From Bacteroidales bacterium UBA6360 (GTDB lineage: Bacteria; Bacteroidota; Bacteroidia; Bacteroidales; UBA932), in assembly GCA_002440085.1 (NCBI GenBank), contig DJRM01000062.1, positions 1 through 6,119 on the forward strand: a stretch of 6,119 nt of DNA. The letters are read 5' to 3'. Shown one piece after another: positions 4,691-6,119 of this stretch. The translations under genes were made by a program, and so were the position numbers. Each line of letters starts with the position of its first letter. Position 1 is the stretch's first letter. The notes under the pieces are model-generated. The model did not search any database. It had not been told where the DNA came from and saw nothing but the letters and a program-made list of their open reading frames with translations.

Positions 4691-6119
4691 ATGCAAAAAT
4701 ACAGGCAAAAGGATATGCAGGTGCTCAAAAAGTGTTGGTCCACGCACACGTGGGGGATCGAAAGTCTGAAAAGCTTTTGGTGGTTCCTTTTGAGTGCCTG
4801 CATATCCGTCATCTCTGCCTTAAGTCTTCCGGCCCAGACCCGCGACGAGGTTCTCAAAGAGTATCTGACCTCGCTTGACGGCTATGACATCCAGACCAAA
4901 ATCGAGGAATGTGATTTTATTCTTGGCAGCTGCGACTCCGCGTCCGTATCAGAGACTGCGTTGAAAGTCTTCAGGCATTTCCGCGACTCGAAGCTGATGG
5001 GCGACGAGAATGTCGCAGTCCATGTCGCCGACAGGTGGATTCTCGGCGACATCATCCCAGCACCAGAAAGTTCCGCCGACGGCATCGGACAAGTCGACAG
5101 GAATCATAACATTGCCGGCTTGTCGGACAGCACGCTCTCCGCAGTCCGCAGCTACGCCGACTTCAACCGCGCGTCCCTTCTCGGCGCAGCGGCTCCGCTG
5201 CTTCCGGAAGCCGGACTCGAAGGCTTCAGCGCCGAGAAGCCGACCGTTCTCTGGTTCTATGACACGGACTGCGCGAAATGCAAGATAGAGAGCATAAGGC
5301 TCGAAGACTTCTTCCGCCGGAGGAATGACTGCGAACTAGTGACCTTCTACATCGGAGACGACACCGGAAAATGGAAAGAGTTTCTCCGGAGCCATTTCAC
5401 CGGCATCCCCGATGCGCATCATCTCTGCGACCCCGCGGAGACCACGGACTTCCGCCGCAAATACTCCGTTACCGCGACTCCGAGGATGTTTCTCATTGAT
5501 ACAGAGGGTATAATCATAGGGCGTCTGCTCGATGTCGAGTCTTTGGAACTCCTGCTTGACGAGCGGACAAGGCGCGAGAAGTCAGCGATTACCGACCTGT
5601 TCTACCAGCTGATCCCTCTCCGTGGAGAAGACGCGAAGAACGCCCTCGAATATCTCATCGACACCCGCATTCTCTGCGACGGTTCCCCGTTCAACACAGC
5701 CGAAGACTCGCTGATGGTGGTGAATTTCGCCACCATCCAGAAAGAACTGCTCTCAAAGGCTCGCCCCGGCACAAAGATAGCCCCTATAAAAGTTCGAGGC
5801 TCGCTGAATGGAGGAAAATCCAAGGAATACAGGCTTGACCGCCTGAACAGCGCTTGTGGACGGCACAGGATTCCAACGGCCAACAGGAAAGAAAGGCGCG
5901 AGCAAAGCGGGAAAACCGTCATTGTCTTCCATACGACCGGCTGTCACCAGTGCGAGGCCGAACTCAATGCTGCCAAATCAATGGGCATCAACGTTCTTGA
6001 AGTCAACATCGACGACGTTCAGTCCCGCTTCCCTGAAACCTTCGCCCGCCTCCTCGACAGCTTCGACCTCACCGCTCTCCCCTTTCTCGTCGAAACTGAC
6101 AGCCACGGAATCATCCTCC
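4691..6119 (+). CDS. Exported tandem thioredoxin-like protein, 3' partial
   Basis: The frame is open from ATG 4691 to the window edge (476 codons and one base, no stop), so the C-terminus is missing. After a long basic N-region, FWWFLLSACISVISALSLPA (29-48) is a probable signal peptide with cleavage near A48-Q49; LSAC37 also fits a lipobox, so a lipoprotein is possible. A helical region without recognised motifs (about 52-165) is followed by a TlpA/ResA-like domain: PTVLWFYDTDC (184-194), redox motif C194-AKC197, cis-proline in TATP264 and the strand FLIDTEGIIIGR. A linker (about 290-405) leads to a second thioredoxin-like module: TVIVFHTTGC, motif C418-HQC421, and a cis-proline at P464 (TALPF), 46 residues on, close to the classic Trx spacing. 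A periplasmic or envelope thiol-disulfide role is inferred. The N-terminal region may be DUF5106-like, from weak memory only. Alternative starts are GTG 4670 and ATG 4715. Confidence 0.85.
   Translation, partial: MQKYRQKDMQVLKKCWSTHTWGIESLKSFWWFLLSACISVISALSLPAQTRDEVLKEYLTSLDGYDIQTKIEECDFILGSCDSASVSETALKVFRHFRDSKLMGDENVAVHVADRWILGDIIPAPESSADGIGQVDRNHNIAGLSDSTLSAVRSYADFNRASLLGAAAPLLPEAGLEGFSAEKPTVLWFYDTDCAKCKIESIRLEDFFRRRNDCELVTFYIGDDTGKWKEFLRSHFTGIPDAHHLCDPAETTDFRRKYSVTATPRMFLIDTEGIIIGRLLDVESLELLLDERTRREKSAITDLFYQLIPLRGEDAKNALEYLIDTRILCDGSPFNTAEDSLMVVNFATIQKELLSKARPGTKIAPIKVRGSLNGGKSKEYRLDRLNSACGRHRIPTANRKERREQSGKTVIVFHTTGCHQCEAELNAAKSMGINVLEVNIDDVQSRFPETFARLLDSFDLTALPFLVETDSHGIIL

Noticed and set aside
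5010..5922. Plus-strand (5010-5288) and minus-strand (5602-5922) open frames at the right
   Set aside because: Both lie inside the continuous thioredoxin-like frame that runs from 4691 to the edge and shows CxxC and cis-Pro motifs.

Overview
The window most likely comes from a member of the Bacteroidales (phylum Bacteroidota). Four things support this. A minus-strand promoter fits the Bacteroides signature exactly (-33 TTTG, 19-bp spacer, -7 TAATTTTG). None of the starts carries a clear Shine-Dalgarno sequence. An HU-family gene is followed by a tiny, extremely basic 29-residue protein of the AURKAIP1/COX24-like type that I know from Bacteroidota. The Lon protein also reads like a Bacteroidota Lon. 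Assignment below order is not possible from sequence reading alone.

Layout, left to right. Positions 1-160 hold no gene but several short hairpins and one copy of a roughly 50-bp dispersed repeat. Positions 160-616 are a short minus-strand operon: promoter (667-697), HU-family DNA-binding protein (615-340), 29-residue basic protein (316-227) and a strong intrinsic terminator (189-160). A 263-bp divergent spacer holds the HU promoter and, 35 bp before lon, a perfect 15-bp palindrome that could be an operator. Next is a complete ATP-dependent protease Lon (879-3290, 803 residues) with all expected catalytic residues.

The 180 bp between lon and the next gene is unusual. A 110-bp element with perfect 11-bp terminal inverted repeats and nested internal stems begins inside the last codons of lon and contains its stop codon. 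Part of it is the second, inverted copy of the repeat at 102-151. It is followed by an imperfect 47-bp tandem duplication (52-bp period) that duplicates the start of the next gene, giving a decoy ATG and a 22-codon upstream ORF overlapping the true start.

The right half is a compact plus-strand series: family-1 uracil-DNA glycosylase ung (3470-4138), pantetheine-phosphate adenylyltransferase coaD (4178-4660), and a large exported protein with two thioredoxin-like CxxC modules that runs off the right edge (4691 to beyond 6119). The coaD stop codon is in frame with this last gene, with only 30 nt between them. The core genes are ordinary housekeeping functions: protein quality control, uracil excision repair, coenzyme A synthesis, chromosome architecture and thiol chemistry in the envelope. 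They share no pathway and look like neighbours, not a system. I see no phage, defence, CRISPR or mobile-gene cargo. The most interesting material is the repeat and regulatory architecture around lon and ung and the tandem-thioredoxin protein.
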